Positions 50,622 to 58,811 of a stretch of 64,000 bases of DNA are shown here, piece by piece. The notes beneath the pieces were generated by a model, which was not told the origin of the DNA, ran no database searches, and saw only the letters and a program-made list of their open reading frames with translations. The DNA lies in the NCBI RefSeq assembly GCF_036242395.1, contig NZ_CP108458.1:5332001-5396000 (forward strand), written 5' to 3'. The DNA is from Kitasatospora sp. NBC_01266. GTDB taxonomy: Bacteria; Actinomycetota; Actinomycetes; Streptomycetales; Streptomycetaceae. Position 1 is the stretch's first letter; the number at the start of each line of letters is the position of its first letter. The translations under genes and the position numbers were made by a program.

Positions 50622-50836
50622 CCTCACCTCCTGGGTGACGTGCTGTGCTGGTGACCCGAGGGCCGCGGCACGTTCTGTTGCTTGGCTCAACTGCTTCGCC
50701 CCAACTGTCTTGAGGGGTGGTGCGGTACGTCCCGGTCCTACCCATGCGGGCGGCGCCGGACGCGGGCCGTCCGCCGAGACGTTACCGCGATCGGCCGATG
50801 GATGTCGCGACCTGTGACCGGATTCGCCGCAGGTCG

Positions 50837-51313
50837 TCAGTGCTTTCCCAGCTCCCGCAGCGGTTCGCCGGTCAGCCGGTGCACCGTCCACTCCTCCATC
50901 GGCTCGGCGCCGAGCGACTTGTAGAAGCCGATCGCGGGCTCGTTCCAGTCCAGCACCGACCACTCGAAGCGCCCGTAGCCGCGCTCCGCGGCGATCCGGG
51001 CCAGCTCGGTGAGCAGCGCCTTGCCGTGGCCGCCGCCGCGCGCTTCGGGGCGCACGTAGAGGTCCTCCAGGTAGATCCCGTGCGTGCCGGTCCAGGTGGA
51101 GAAGTTGCGGAACCAGAGCGCGAAGCCGACGGTCCGCGCCGTCTCGTCGTCCTCGGCGATCAGGGCGAAGACCGCCGGGTGCGCCCCGAACAGCGCCTCG
51201 TGCAGCTGCTCCTCGGTGGCCTTGGCCTGGTCCAGGGCCTTTTCGTAGTCCGCGAGTTCGCGGATCAGTTCGATGATGGTCGGGACGTCCTCGGCGACAG
51301 CGCTTCTGATCAT
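50837..51313 (-). CDS. GNAT acetyltransferase, diamine/spermidine acetyltransferase-like
   Basis: The 158-residue protein resembles SSAT-type diamine acetyltransferases (IYLEDLYVRPEARGGGHGKALL with the acetyl-CoA loop, then FEWSVLDWNEPAIGFYKSLGA). These acetylate polyamines or thialysine; the precise substrate is not predictable. It stands alone between the anti-sigma and sodN genes, reading in the same direction. The gap 50622-50836 downstream of it contains no gene. Confidence 0.87.
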   Translation of the reverse strand: MIRSAVAEDVPTIIELIRELADYEKALDQAKATEEQLHEALFGAHPAVFALIAEDDETARTVGFALWFRNFSTWTGTHGIYLEDLYVRPEARGGGHGKALLTELARIAAERGYGRFEWSVLDWNEPAIGFYKSLGAEPMEEWTVHRLTGEPLRELGKH

Positions 51314-51345
51314 GCCTTCGAGGGTACTTGGGCCCGGTCATGACT

Positions 51346-51377
51346 GATGCCCCTCACTCGAAAGAGTGCGGGGCATC
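51346..51377 (-). terminator. GAAA-loop terminator after sodN
   Basis: GATGCCCCTCACTC (51346-51359) pairs with GAGTGCGGGGCATC (51364-51377) around the loop GAAA, with a single mismatched pair. It lies just beyond the sodN stop on the minus strand. Confidence 0.75.
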
Positions 51378-51402
51378 GGCGTCAGGTTGACCCGGGGTGG
51401 GA

Positions 51403-51798
51403 TCAGGCCTGCTTGGTCTCCCAGAAGATCTTGTCGATCTGGGCGATGTAGTCCAGCAGGGTCTGACCGGTGGCCGGGTCGGTCGAGGCCTTGGCGGCCG
51501 AGGCGGCCTTCAGGGCGTCGTTGAAGAGCTTGTGCAGCTCGGGGTACTTCTCGAAGTGCGGGGCCTTGAAGTAGTCGCTCCACAGCACCGACAGGTGGTG
51601 CTTGACGGCCTCGGCGCGCTGCTCCTTGATGATGATGGCGCGCGCGCGGAAGTGGGCGTCCTCGTTGGCCTGGTACTTCTCCTGAGTACCCTTCACCGAC
51701 TCGGCCTCGATGCGGGCCTGAGCGGGGTCGTAGACACCGCAGGGCAGGTCGCAGTGGGCGTGAGCGGTGACCCGCGGCGCAAACAGACGAGAGAGCAT
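51403..51798 (-). CDS. sodN: Nickel-containing superoxide dismutase precursor
   Basis: The 131-residue precursor has a 14-residue leader (ending TAHA) followed by the nickel hook HCDLPCGVYDP, so that His15, Cys16 and Cys20 of the precursor become residues 1, 2 and 6 of a 117-residue mature enzyme. These are the exact nickel ligands of Streptomyces SodN. It dismutates superoxide as a homohexamer in the cytoplasm. The divergent neighbour is the processing peptidase SodX. The ATG follows GGAAGGA by 5 bases. In Streptomyces, transcription depends on nickel through Nur; I could not identify a firm Nur site. Confidence 0.97.
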   Translation of the reverse strand: MLSRLFAPRVTAHAHCDLPCGVYDPAQARIEAESVKGTQEKYQANEDAHFRARAIIIKEQRAEAVKHHLSVLWSDYFKAPHFEKYPELHKLFNDALKAASAAKASTDPATGQTLLDYIAQIDKIFWETKQA

Positions 51799-51984
51799 GG
51801 GAGTCCTTCCTTAGATCGTCTTCCCGGGCCTGAGACTACCCCGCGGCCCCCCGGATCTCTCGGTCGGGACGGGGGCCTAGGGCAAAAGGTTGAGTCGGAA
51901 CCGGTCGATATCGGGCACACGTTGTCGATGCGGGATGCTGGTCCCGAGGATGGGAGCCGGCGGGCGCGACAAGGAGGTACGGCG

Positions 51985-52452
51985 ATGCGGCGACAGGGCA
52001 CTGACGCGGGCCCAGAACCTGTGGAGCGTACGGGGGGCGGGGTGCTGCCGTTGGGGCTGATGGACGTGGCCGGGCCGTCAATGGTCCCCACGCTCTACCA
52101 CGGCGACCGGCTGCTGGTCCGGTACGGCGCCCGGATCCGGCCGGGCGCCGTGGTGCTGGTCCGTCACCCGCTGCGCCAGGACCTGCTGGTGGTCAAACGG
52201 GCCGCCGAACGGCGTACCAAGGGCTGGTGGTTGCTCTCCGACAACCAGTTCGTGGAGAACGACAGCCGGGAGTACGGCCCGGTACCTGACGATCTGGTCC
52301 TCGGCCGGGTGCTGCTGCGGCTCTCCCCGAACCCGGTCTGGCTGGCCCCGGCCGGCTGGCTGGAGCGGCTGCTCTGCACCCGGCCGCTGGGCCGCTGGCC
52401 GGGTCTGGCGGCCCGGTTCGGGGTGTTCCGGCGGCTCAGCCCAGAGCTGTAG
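51985..52452 (+). CDS. sodX: SodX, signal-peptidase-like protease for SodN maturation
   Basis: The 155-residue protein is a soluble S26-type (LexA/signal-peptidase-like) protease. Ser32 (GPSMVPTL) and Lys71 (LLVVKRAAE) form the catalytic dyad. It lacks a clear transmembrane segment, as expected for a cytoplasmic enzyme that removes the SodN leader to expose the nickel-binding histidine. It starts at an ATG with AAGGAGGT 6 bases upstream and is divergent from sodN. Its last 17 bases overlap the convergent CGNR gene. Confidence 0.9.
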   Translation: MRRQGTDAGPEPVERTGGGVLPLGLMDVAGPSMVPTLYHGDRLLVRYGARIRPGAVVLVRHPLRQDLLVVKRAAERRTKGWWLLSDNQFVENDSREYGPVPDDLVLGRVLLRLSPNPVWLAPAGWLERLLCTRPLGRWPGLAARFGVFRRLSPEL

Positions 52453-53041
52453 CGGCGGCTGCCTCGGCGGCCGCCGCGGCCTCCTGCCGCTTGCGCGCCC
52501 GGTAGGCCGCGACATTGGCCCGGGTCGCGCAGCGGTCCGAGCAGTAGCGGCGCGAGCGGTTGGTGGAGGTGTCCAGGTAGGCGTTGCGGCACGGCGCGGC
52601 CTGGCAGATGCCGAGCCGGTCCGCGCCCAGCTCGGTCAGGTGGATCGCCAGGCCCATGCAGGCCACCGCTGTGAACGCGGCGGTGGCGCTGGCCGCGTTG
52701 TCGGCCAGGTGCAGGTGCCAGCGCGGCCGGCCGCTCTCGTCCAGGTAGTCGTGGCCCGAGACCAGCGGGCTGACCGGGTATTCGACCATCAGTTCGTTCA
52801 GCAGGTCGACACCGCGGGTCTCGTCACCGGCCGCGGCGGCCTCGAAGACCGCGCGCAGCCGGCCGCGCACCGCCCGCAGCCGGGGCAGGTCGGCCGTCTC
52901 GGTCAGCTGCGCACCGCGCGAGGACGGGCTGGCGAACAGCGCGCGCACCGCGTCCACGCTGACCAGCGCGTCGGTGCCGCGCTCCGGCTCCTCGCTGTTG
53001 ACCAGCCGGACGGCGTAGTCGGCGTACAGGGCGAGCTCCAC
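52436..53041 (-). CDS. CGNR zinc-finger protein, probable transcriptional regulator
   Basis: The 201-residue protein has an N-terminal helical domain (ABATE type, about residues 1-140) and a C-terminal CGNR zinc finger: CQAAPCRNAYLDTS and RRYCSDRCATRANVAAYR provide the four cysteines (about 145-183). The combination is a common actinobacterial stress or regulatory protein with unknown targets. The usual CGNR signature is here CATRANV, close to consensus. The GTG start follows GAGGAA by 6 bases. The tail is a poly-Ala/Glu helix. Confidence 0.85.
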   Translation of the reverse strand: MELALYADYAVRLVNSEEPERGTDALVSVDAVRALFASPSSRGAQLTETADLPRLRAVRGRLRAVFEAAAAGDETRGVDLLNELMVEYPVSPLVSGHDYLDESGRPRWHLHLADNAASATAAFTAVACMGLAIHLTELGADRLGICQAAPCRNAYLDTSTNRSRRYCSDRCATRANVAAYRARKRQEAAAAAEAAAATALG

Positions 53042-53120
53042 CGGGAATTCCTCCGCACTGCGTAATGGGTGGTCTGCTAGAAGCCTATTACCTTTTGCCG
53101 GGAACCTGAACGTCCGAGCG

Positions 53121-53159
53121 GGTCAGGGCGCCGACCCGACCGGGATCGGCGCCCTGACC
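53121..53159 (-). terminator. Terminator after the amino acid ABC operon
   Basis: A perfect 14-base stem (53121-53134 with 53146-53159) encloses an 11-base loop. It lies 25 bases past the ATPase stop on the minus strand and upstream of the CGNR gene. Confidence 0.8.
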
Positions 53160-53183
53160 TGTCACAACGCGGCTGCCGAAGCG

Positions 53184-53993
53184 CTACAGCACCTTGGAGA
53201 GGAAGGCCTTGGTGCGCTCGTGCCGGGGGTTGGCGAGCACCTCGCGCGGGTGGCCCGACTCGATCACCACCCCGCCGTCCATGAAGACCAGCGCGTCGCC
53301 CACCTCGCGGGCGAAGCCCATCTCGTGGGTGACCACGATCATCGTCATGCCCTCCTCGGCCAGGCCGCGCATCACGTCCAGCACCTCGCCGACCAGCTCC
53401 GGGTCGAGCGCCGAGGTGGGCTCGTCGAAGAGCATCAGCTTGGGCTCCATCGCCAGCGCCCGGGCGATCGCCACCCGCTGCTGCTGGCCGCCGGAGAGCT
53501 GGGAGGGGTAGTTGGCCGCCTTGTCGGCCAGCCCCACCCGCTCCAGCAGCGCGCGGGCCCGCTCCCGCGCCGCCGCCTTGGACTCGCCCTTGACCTGCAC
53601 CGGCGCCTCGGTGACGTTCTCCAGCGCGGTCATGTGCGGGAACAGGTTGAAGTGCTGGAAGACCATGCCGATGTCACGCCGCTTGAGGGCCACCTCGCGG
53701 TCCTTCAGCTCGTAGAGCCGGTCGCCCTTCTGCCGGTAGCCGACCAGCTCGCCGTCGACCCAGAGCCGGCCGGCGTTGATCTTCTCCAGGTGGTTGATGC
53801 ACCGCAGGAAGGTCGACTTGCCCGAGCCGGACGGGCCGACCAGCACGAACACCTCGCCCTGCCGGACCTGGAGATCGATGCCCCTGAGCACGTGCACCGT
53901 GCCGAAGGACTTGTACACCGTCTCGGCCCGGACCATCGCACTGCCGGGCCCGACCGGTGCCATCGGCGAACCGCTCACGGCCGGATCGCTCAC
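53184..53993 (-). CDS. Polar amino acid ABC transporter, ATP-binding protein
   Basis: The 269-residue ATPase has Walker A GPSGSGKST, Q-loop FQHFNLFPHM, signature LSGGQQQRVAIARAL, Walker B LMLFDEPTSALD and switch His in VVTHEMGFA. It is of the GlnQ/HisP type. The GTG at 53993 overlaps the permease stop (GTGA); a later in-frame ATG would remove about 10 residues. With the upstream permease and lipoprotein it makes a complete importer for glutamate, glutamine or a similar amino acid. Confidence 0.92.
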   Translation of the reverse strand: MSDPAVSGSPMAPVGPGSAMVRAETVYKSFGTVHVLRGIDLQVRQGEVFVLVGPSGSGKSTFLRCINHLEKINAGRLWVDGELVGYRQKGDRLYELKDREVALKRRDIGMVFQHFNLFPHMTALENVTEAPVQVKGESKAAARERARALLERVGLADKAANYPSQLSGGQQQRVAIARALAMEPKLMLFDEPTSALDPELVGEVLDVMRGLAEEGMTMIVVTHEMGFAREVGDALVFMDGGVVIESGHPREVLANPRHERTKAFLSKVL

Positions 53994-54964
53994 AGGTGTC
54001 CGCCTCCCTCGAGGCCGGGGACCACGTCCGCGTCGGCCGTCGGTGTCCGCCGGCCGCGGAAGAGCCCGCGCAGCCGCTGCAGCGGGGTCGGCGGCAGGAC
54101 CCGGTTGGCGCCGCGCGCGTAGTGCCGCTCGATGTAGTACTGGATGATCGTCAGGATCGAGGTCAGGAAGAGGTACCAGATGCTCGCCACGATCAGCAGC
54201 GGGATGGTCTGGAAGGTGCGCGAGTAGATGTCGTGCGCGGCGCCCAGCAGTTCCACCAGCGAGATCGTGTAGGCCAGCGAGGTCGTCTTCAGCATCGAGA
54301 TGGTCTCGTTGCCGGTCGGCGGGATGATCACCCGCATCGCCTGCGGCAGGATGATCCGCCGCATCGTCCGCACCTGGCTCATCCCGAGCGCGTGCGCGGC
54401 CTCGGTCTGGCCCACCGGGACGGACTGGATGCCGCCGCGGACGATCTCCGCCATGTAGGCCGCCTCGTTCAGGCCCAGGCCCAGCAGGGCGGCGGTGAAG
54501 ACCGGGATCAGGGTGTTGGTGGACCCGGACCAGAACTCGGTGCCGAACGGGATGCCGATCGACAGATCCGGCCAGAGCGACCCCATGAACTCCCAGAACA
54601 GCAGCTGGACCAGCACCGGAGTGCCGCGGAACACCCAGATGTAGCACCAGGCGGTGGCGGACAGCAGCGGGTTGTGGGAGAGCCGCATGACGGCCAGGAC
54701 GACCCCGCCCACCACACCCATGAGCATCGCGAGCGCGGTCAGCTCGAGGGTGGTGACCAGGCCGTTCATGATCGTCTGGTGGAACAGGTACTGGCCCACC
54801 ACGTGCCACTGGAAGGCCTTGTTGAAGAGCAGGGCGTGGATCAGCATCGCCGCGAGGACGGCGACGACGACGGCTCCCGCCCAGCGGCCGGGGTGCCGGA
54901 CCGGCACGGCCTTGATGGCCGGCGGCCGGGCCCGGGTCACCGACTCCTGGTCGGATGGGTTCAC
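53990..54964 (-). CDS. Polar amino acid ABC transporter, permease
   Basis: The 324-residue protein has a 30-residue cytoplasmic tail, about five to six transmembrane helices, and the HisM/GlnP-type motif GLVTTLELTALAML and coupling loop EAAHALGMSQVRTMRRIILPQ. A C-terminal cytoplasmic tail of about 40 residues is Arg/Pro rich. It lies 28 bases downstream of the binding-protein gene. A single permease gene implies a homodimeric channel. Confidence 0.92.
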   Translation of the reverse strand: MNPSDQESVTRARPPAIKAVPVRHPGRWAGAVVVAVLAAMLIHALLFNKAFQWHVVGQYLFHQTIMNGLVTTLELTALAMLMGVVGGVVLAVMRLSHNPLLSATAWCYIWVFRGTPVLVQLLFWEFMGSLWPDLSIGIPFGTEFWSGSTNTLIPVFTAALLGLGLNEAAYMAEIVRGGIQSVPVGQTEAAHALGMSQVRTMRRIILPQAMRVIIPPTGNETISMLKTTSLAYTISLVELLGAAHDIYSRTFQTIPLLIVASIWYLFLTSILTIIQYYIERHYARGANRVLPPTPLQRLRGLFRGRRTPTADADVVPGLEGGGHL

Positions 54965-54992
54965 TGTGGCCCCAAGGAGTAGTTGGCGTCGG

Positions 54993-55913
54993 TCAGCTGC
55001 TGGCGCCGTTGATGACGGACTGGTTGACGGCGCCGGACTGGACGCCCCACTTGGTCAGGATCTGCTGGTAGACGCCGTTCGCGATCAGCGACTCGACCGC
55101 GCCCTGGACCGCCTTGGTGAGCGGCGAGTTCTTGGCGACCACGATCCCGTAGGGGGCGGTGTCCGCGGTGGCGCCGATCTTCTCCACCTGGCCGCCGGTC
55201 TGCTGGACCGCGTAGTCGACCACCGGAGAGTCGGCCAGCATGACCTGGTCACGCCCGGCGATCAGCGCCAGGGTGACGTCCGTCTGCAGGTCGAACAGGT
55301 CGCCGCCGTTGGGGATGCCCGGCTTGCCGGCCTGCTTGCAGGCGGGGTCGATGACGTCGGTGATCTCGTCGACCTGGGTGGTGCCGGTCTGCACCGCGAT
55401 CTTCTTGCCGCACAGGTCGTTCGGGTCGATCTTGTCGGGGTTGCCCGCCTTCACCGCCGTGCTGGTGCCGGCCGAGAAGTAGGTGACCATGTCGACCGTG
55501 GCCTCGCGCTCCTTGGTGTCGGTGAACGAACTCATGCCCAGCTGGTACTTGTTCGCCGTGATGCCGGGGATGATCGAGGTGAAGTCGGCGTTCTGCACGT
55601 CGGCGGTCAGCCCCAGCGTCTGCGCGATGGCCCTGGCCAGGTCGACGTCCATCCCGACGATGTCGCCCTTGGGGTCCTTGAACTCGTTGGGCGCGTAGGA
55701 CGCGTCCGTCGCGACCACCAGCTGTCCGCTCGACCGGATGTCGGCCGGCACCTGGGCCGCGAGCGAGGGGACCGCGCTCGGCGTGGCGATCGGCGGGCCG
55801 GTGCTCGGGGCGCCGCCCGTCGTGCTGCTGCCGCAGCCGGCGACGACCAGCGTGCCGGCGACGAGCAGCGGCCCGAGGGTGGCGATGGCGCAACGCCGGG
55901 TGCGGGTGCGCAC
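54993..55913 (-). CDS. Polar amino acid ABC transporter, solute-binding lipoprotein
   Basis: The 306-residue lipoprotein has a basic signal peptide and lipobox VAGC, then a family 3 solute-binding domain (LVVATDASYAPNEFKDPKG; GMDVDLARAIAQTLGL). It captures an amino acid outside the membrane. I placed the start at the GTG at 55913 because GGGAGGA lies 6 bases upstream and it yields a normal signal peptide; a GTG 48 bases earlier is also in frame. Its paired cysteines (DLCGKK; DPACKQ) may form a disulfide. Confidence 0.9.
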   Translation of the reverse strand: MRTRTRRCAIATLGPLLVAGTLVVAGCGSSTTGGAPSTGPPIATPSAVPSLAAQVPADIRSSGQLVVATDASYAPNEFKDPKGDIVGMDVDLARAIAQTLGLTADVQNADFTSIIPGITANKYQLGMSSFTDTKEREATVDMVTYFSAGTSTAVKAGNPDKIDPNDLCGKKIAVQTGTTQVDEITDVIDPACKQAGKPGIPNGGDLFDLQTDVTLALIAGRDQVMLADSPVVDYAVQQTGGQVEKIGATADTAPYGIVVAKNSPLTKAVQGAVESLIANGVYQQILTKWGVQSGAVNQSVINGASS

Positions 55914-56484
55914 GGAGGTCCTCCCGAGGAGAGGTGACGCGCGAACTGGTGAGCGGGGCACGGGTGACGTCGCGAGCGCGGAACGTGATCGTGCTGCCGC
56001 GTTCCTGCCAGGTTCTCACCGGAGGCCGACTCCCGCCCGGCGGTGCGGTGCGTCGGCGTGAGGTCCACCACGGCGACAACCCGGTCTGCCGGACCGGGTA
56101 CCCGGTGTGTCAGAATCTGCTATCGGGTGACCCCCGATACCGAACAGGGACCACCGGCTCGCGACAGAGCCGGGTTGCAGAGGACCGGAAGTCATGACGC
56201 CGACTCCGTATCCGAGGCATCAGCTCCCCCCGAGCGTTCCCCTGTTCAACCCTGCGAGTCCCCCCTGTTCACCCCCCTACGGGGGTGCGCCGAACCGCTA
56301 TTGCCGGTGAATAGTGCGTGACGAGAGACCTTGGCACAGGTGCGGTGCCTGCTCTCCGTCCTAGGCTCTGCCGGAAAGCACCGCGCAGGTTCATCAAAAC
56401 CCCTCACCCGAGGCCGCCGTCCGACGTGCCAGTTCGATCGCCGTCGCACCGCGCGCCCTCGCTGATCATGACGAAGAGGTCATC
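55914..56484. other. Long divergent intergenic region between the ABC operon and malic enzyme
   Basis: This 571-base gap contains the promoters of both divergent units. Notable elements are an inverted repeat TATCGGG...CCCGATA (56121-56139), two copies of CCCCTGTTCA (56239-56248 and 56262-56271, 23 bases apart), and a small hairpin ACCCCC-CTAC-GGGGGT (56271-56286). No coding frame with credible features is present. The length suggests a regulated promoter or an unannotated small RNA. Confidence 0.45.
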
Positions 56485-57681
56485 GTGGCAGCGGAGATCA
56501 TCCACCCCCGTATCCAGGACACCGACGATCCGGTCGACGCCGTGTTCGCGCTTCACCGCGGCGGCAAGATGGAGGTGCGCGCCACCGTTCCGGTGCGCGA
56601 CGCGGACGACCTGTCGCTGGCCTACACCCCCGGGGTCGCACGGGTCTGCACCGCCATCGCCGAGCAGCCCGAACTGGTCAACGACTACACCTGGAAGGCC
56701 AACACCGTCGCGGTGGTCACCGACGGCACCGCGGTGCTCGGTCTCGGTGACATCGGCCCGCAGGCCTCGCTGCCCGTGATGGAGGGCAAGGCCATCCTGT
56801 TCAAGCAGTTCGGCGGCGTGGACGCGGTCCCGATCGCGCTGGACTGCACGGACGTGGACGAGATCGTGGAGACCGTCATCCGGCTCGCCCCGTCCTTCGG
56901 CGGCGTCAACCTGGAGGACATCTCCGCCCCGCGCTGCTTCGAGATCGAGCGGCGGCTGCAGGACGCGCTGGACATCCCGATCTTCCACGACGACCAGCAC
57001 GGCACCGCGATCGTCACCACCGCCGCGCTGTGGAACGCCGCCAAGGTGACCGGGCGGGAGATCGGCGCGCTGCGCGCGGTCATCTCCGGCGCCGGCGCGG
57101 CCGGGATCGCGATCGCCAAGATGCTGGTGGCGGCCGGGATCGGCGACGTCTCGGTGTGCGACCGGCGCGGCGTGGTGCACCAGGGCCGCGAGGACCTGAC
57201 CGACGCCAAGGCCGAGATCGCCGCGCAGACCAACAAGGCCGGGCTGACCGGCAGCCTGGCCGACGCGCTGGCCGGGGCGGACGTCTTCATCGGCGTCTCC
57301 GGCGGCACGGTGCCGGAGGAGGCGGTGGCGACCATGGCCGAGCACTGCTTCATCTTCGCGATGGCCAACCCGAACCCGGAGATCCACCCCGAGGTCGCGC
57401 ACAAGTACGCGGCCGTGGTGGCCACCGGGCGCTCCGACTTCCCGAACCAGATCAACAACGTGCTGGCCTTCCCCGGCATCTTCGCCGGCGCGCTCCAGGT
57501 GCGGGCCTCGCGGATCACCGAGGGCATGAAGCTGGCCGCCGCCCAGGCGCTGGCCGCCGTGGTGGCCGATGAGCTGACGCCGCAGAAGGTGATCCCCTCG
57601 CCGTTCGACGCCCGGGTGGCGCCGGCCGTCACCAAGGCGGTCGCCGAGGCGGCCCGCCGCGAGGGTGTCGCGCGGCGGTAG
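56485..57681 (+). CDS. NAD(P)-dependent malic enzyme
   Basis: The 398-residue enzyme matches the short bacterial malic enzymes: SLAYTPGVARVC near the start, NTVAVVTDGTAVLGLGDIGP, the metal-binding NLEDISAP and FHDDQHGTA motifs, and the dinucleotide-binding loop ISGAGAAG. It oxidatively decarboxylates malate to pyruvate, feeding acetyl-CoA and lipid synthesis. The length and motifs fit the NAD-type enzyme of Streptomyces (SCO5261), but cofactor preference cannot be settled by eye. The GTG start has AGAGG upstream. Confidence 0.92.
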   Translation: MAAEIIHPRIQDTDDPVDAVFALHRGGKMEVRATVPVRDADDLSLAYTPGVARVCTAIAEQPELVNDYTWKANTVAVVTDGTAVLGLGDIGPQASLPVMEGKAILFKQFGGVDAVPIALDCTDVDEIVETVIRLAPSFGGVNLEDISAPRCFEIERRLQDALDIPIFHDDQHGTAIVTTAALWNAAKVTGREIGALRAVISGAGAAGIAIAKMLVAAGIGDVSVCDRRGVVHQGREDLTDAKAEIAAQTNKAGLTGSLADALAGADVFIGVSGGTVPEEAVATMAEHCFIFAMANPNPEIHPEVAHKYAAVVATGRSDFPNQINNVLAFPGIFAGALQVRASRITEGMKLAAAQALAAVVADELTPQKVIPSPFDARVAPAVTKAVAEAARREGVARR

Positions 57682-57701
57682 TCCGTCAGTACGACCGGAC
57701 C

Positions 57702-57752
57702 GGGGCCCGGGACACGCGGTGGAGGTCACACCCTCGCGTGGTTCCGGGCCCC
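57702..57752 (+). terminator. Terminator after malic enzyme
   Basis: GGGGCCCGG (57702-57710) pairs with CCGGGCCCC (57744-57752), and inner CACGCG (57713-57718) pairs with CGCGTG (57735-57740). The structure starts 20 bases after the stop and ends before the next gene's start at 57779. Confidence 0.7.
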
Positions 57753-57778
57753 GCCGCTTGTTGGCTAGTGTCCGCTCC

Positions 57779-58741
57779 ATGTTCGCCGCCTACGCTGCCC
57801 GCATCGACGCTGACGATCCTCTGAGTGCCCTGGAGCTCGGGCAGCTGCCCGAGCCCGAGGCCCGGCCCGGCTGGAGCGTGGTGACCGTCAAGGCCGCCAC
57901 CCTCAACCACCACGACCTCTGGTCGCTGCGCGGGGTGGGCCTGCCCGCCGAGCGGCTGCCGATGATCCTGGGCTGCGACGCGGCCGGCATCGACGAGCAG
58001 GGCAACGAGGTGGTGATCCACTCGGTGATCGGCCAGAGCGGTCACGGGGTCGGGCCGAACGAGCCGCGCTCCATCCTGACCGAGCGCTACCAGGGCACCT
58101 TCGCCCAGCGGGTGGCCGTGCCGACCTGGAACCTGCTGCCCAAGCCGGCCGAACTCTCCTTCGCCGAGGCGGCCTGCCTGCCCACGGCCTGGCTGACGGC
58201 CTACCGGATGCTCTTCACCAATGCCGGGGTCAAGCCCGGTGACACCGTGCTGGTGCAGGGCGCGGGCGGCGGGGTGGCCACCGCACTGATCGTCCTGGGC
58301 AAGGCGGCCGGCCTGCGAGTCTGGGTCACCGGGCGGGACGAGGCCAAGCGGGCCAGGGCCGTGGACCTGGGCGCGGACGCCGCCTTCGAGAGCGGCGCGC
58401 GGCTGCCCGAGCGGGTGGACGCGGTGATGGAGACGGTCGGGGCGGCCACCTGGTCGCACTCGGTGAAGTCGCTGCGGCCCGGCGGGACCATCGTGATCTC
58501 CGGTGCCACCTCGGGCCCGAGCCCGAAGTCGGCGGAGCTGAACCGGATCTTCTTCCTGGAACTCAAGGTGGTCGGTTCGACCATGGGGACCAAGGAGGAG
58601 CTCGCCGGGCTGCTCGCGCTCTGCGCGCACGCCGGGGTGCGCCCGGTGATCGACTCCGTGCTGCCGCTGACCGAGGCGCGCGACGGTTTCGCGCGCCTGG
58701 CCAAGGGCGAGGTCTTCGGGAAGATCGTGCTGGAGCCCTGA
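57779..58741 (+). CDS. Zinc-type alcohol dehydrogenase-like / quinone oxidoreductase
   Basis: The 320-residue medium-chain dehydrogenase/reductase has the GroES-like N-terminal domain (VVTVKAATLNHHDLW; ILGCDAAGID) and a Rossmann domain with VLVQGAGGGVATALIVLGKAAG (cited in part: QGAGGGV). Several zinc-ligand positions of true alcohol dehydrogenases are absent, so it is more like the quinone oxidoreductase branch. It should use NADPH to reduce quinones or enones; the substrate is unknown. It lies downstream of malic enzyme, with a terminator between. Confidence 0.85.
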   Translation: MFAAYAARIDADDPLSALELGQLPEPEARPGWSVVTVKAATLNHHDLWSLRGVGLPAERLPMILGCDAAGIDEQGNEVVIHSVIGQSGHGVGPNEPRSILTERYQGTFAQRVAVPTWNLLPKPAELSFAEAACLPTAWLTAYRMLFTNAGVKPGDTVLVQGAGGGVATALIVLGKAAGLRVWVTGRDEAKRARAVDLGADAAFESGARLPERVDAVMETVGAATWSHSVKSLRPGGTIVISGATSGPSPKSAELNRIFFLELKVVGSTMGTKEELAGLLALCAHAGVRPVIDSVLPLTEARDGFARLAKGEVFGKIVLEP

Positions 58742-58749
58742 ACGGCGCG

Positions 58750-58787
58750 CGGCCCGTTGCCCGCGCCGGAGCGCGGACAACGGGCCG
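58750..58787. terminator. Bidirectional terminator between convergent genes
   Basis: A 17-base arm (58750-58766) pairs with 58771-58787 around the loop CGGA, with one mismatch. It lies between the convergent oxidoreductase and PadR genes and can serve both. Confidence 0.8.
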
Positions 58788-58811
58788 AGAGGTGGCGCCG
58801 TTGGCGCCGCG

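Noticed and set aside
51880..51900. Possible Nur (nickel regulator) site in the sodN-sodX gap
   Set aside because: GGGCAAAAGGTTGAG resembles part of a Nur site but has no clear second half or correct spacing. Nickel control of sodN is known for Streptomyces but is not demonstrated by this sequence.
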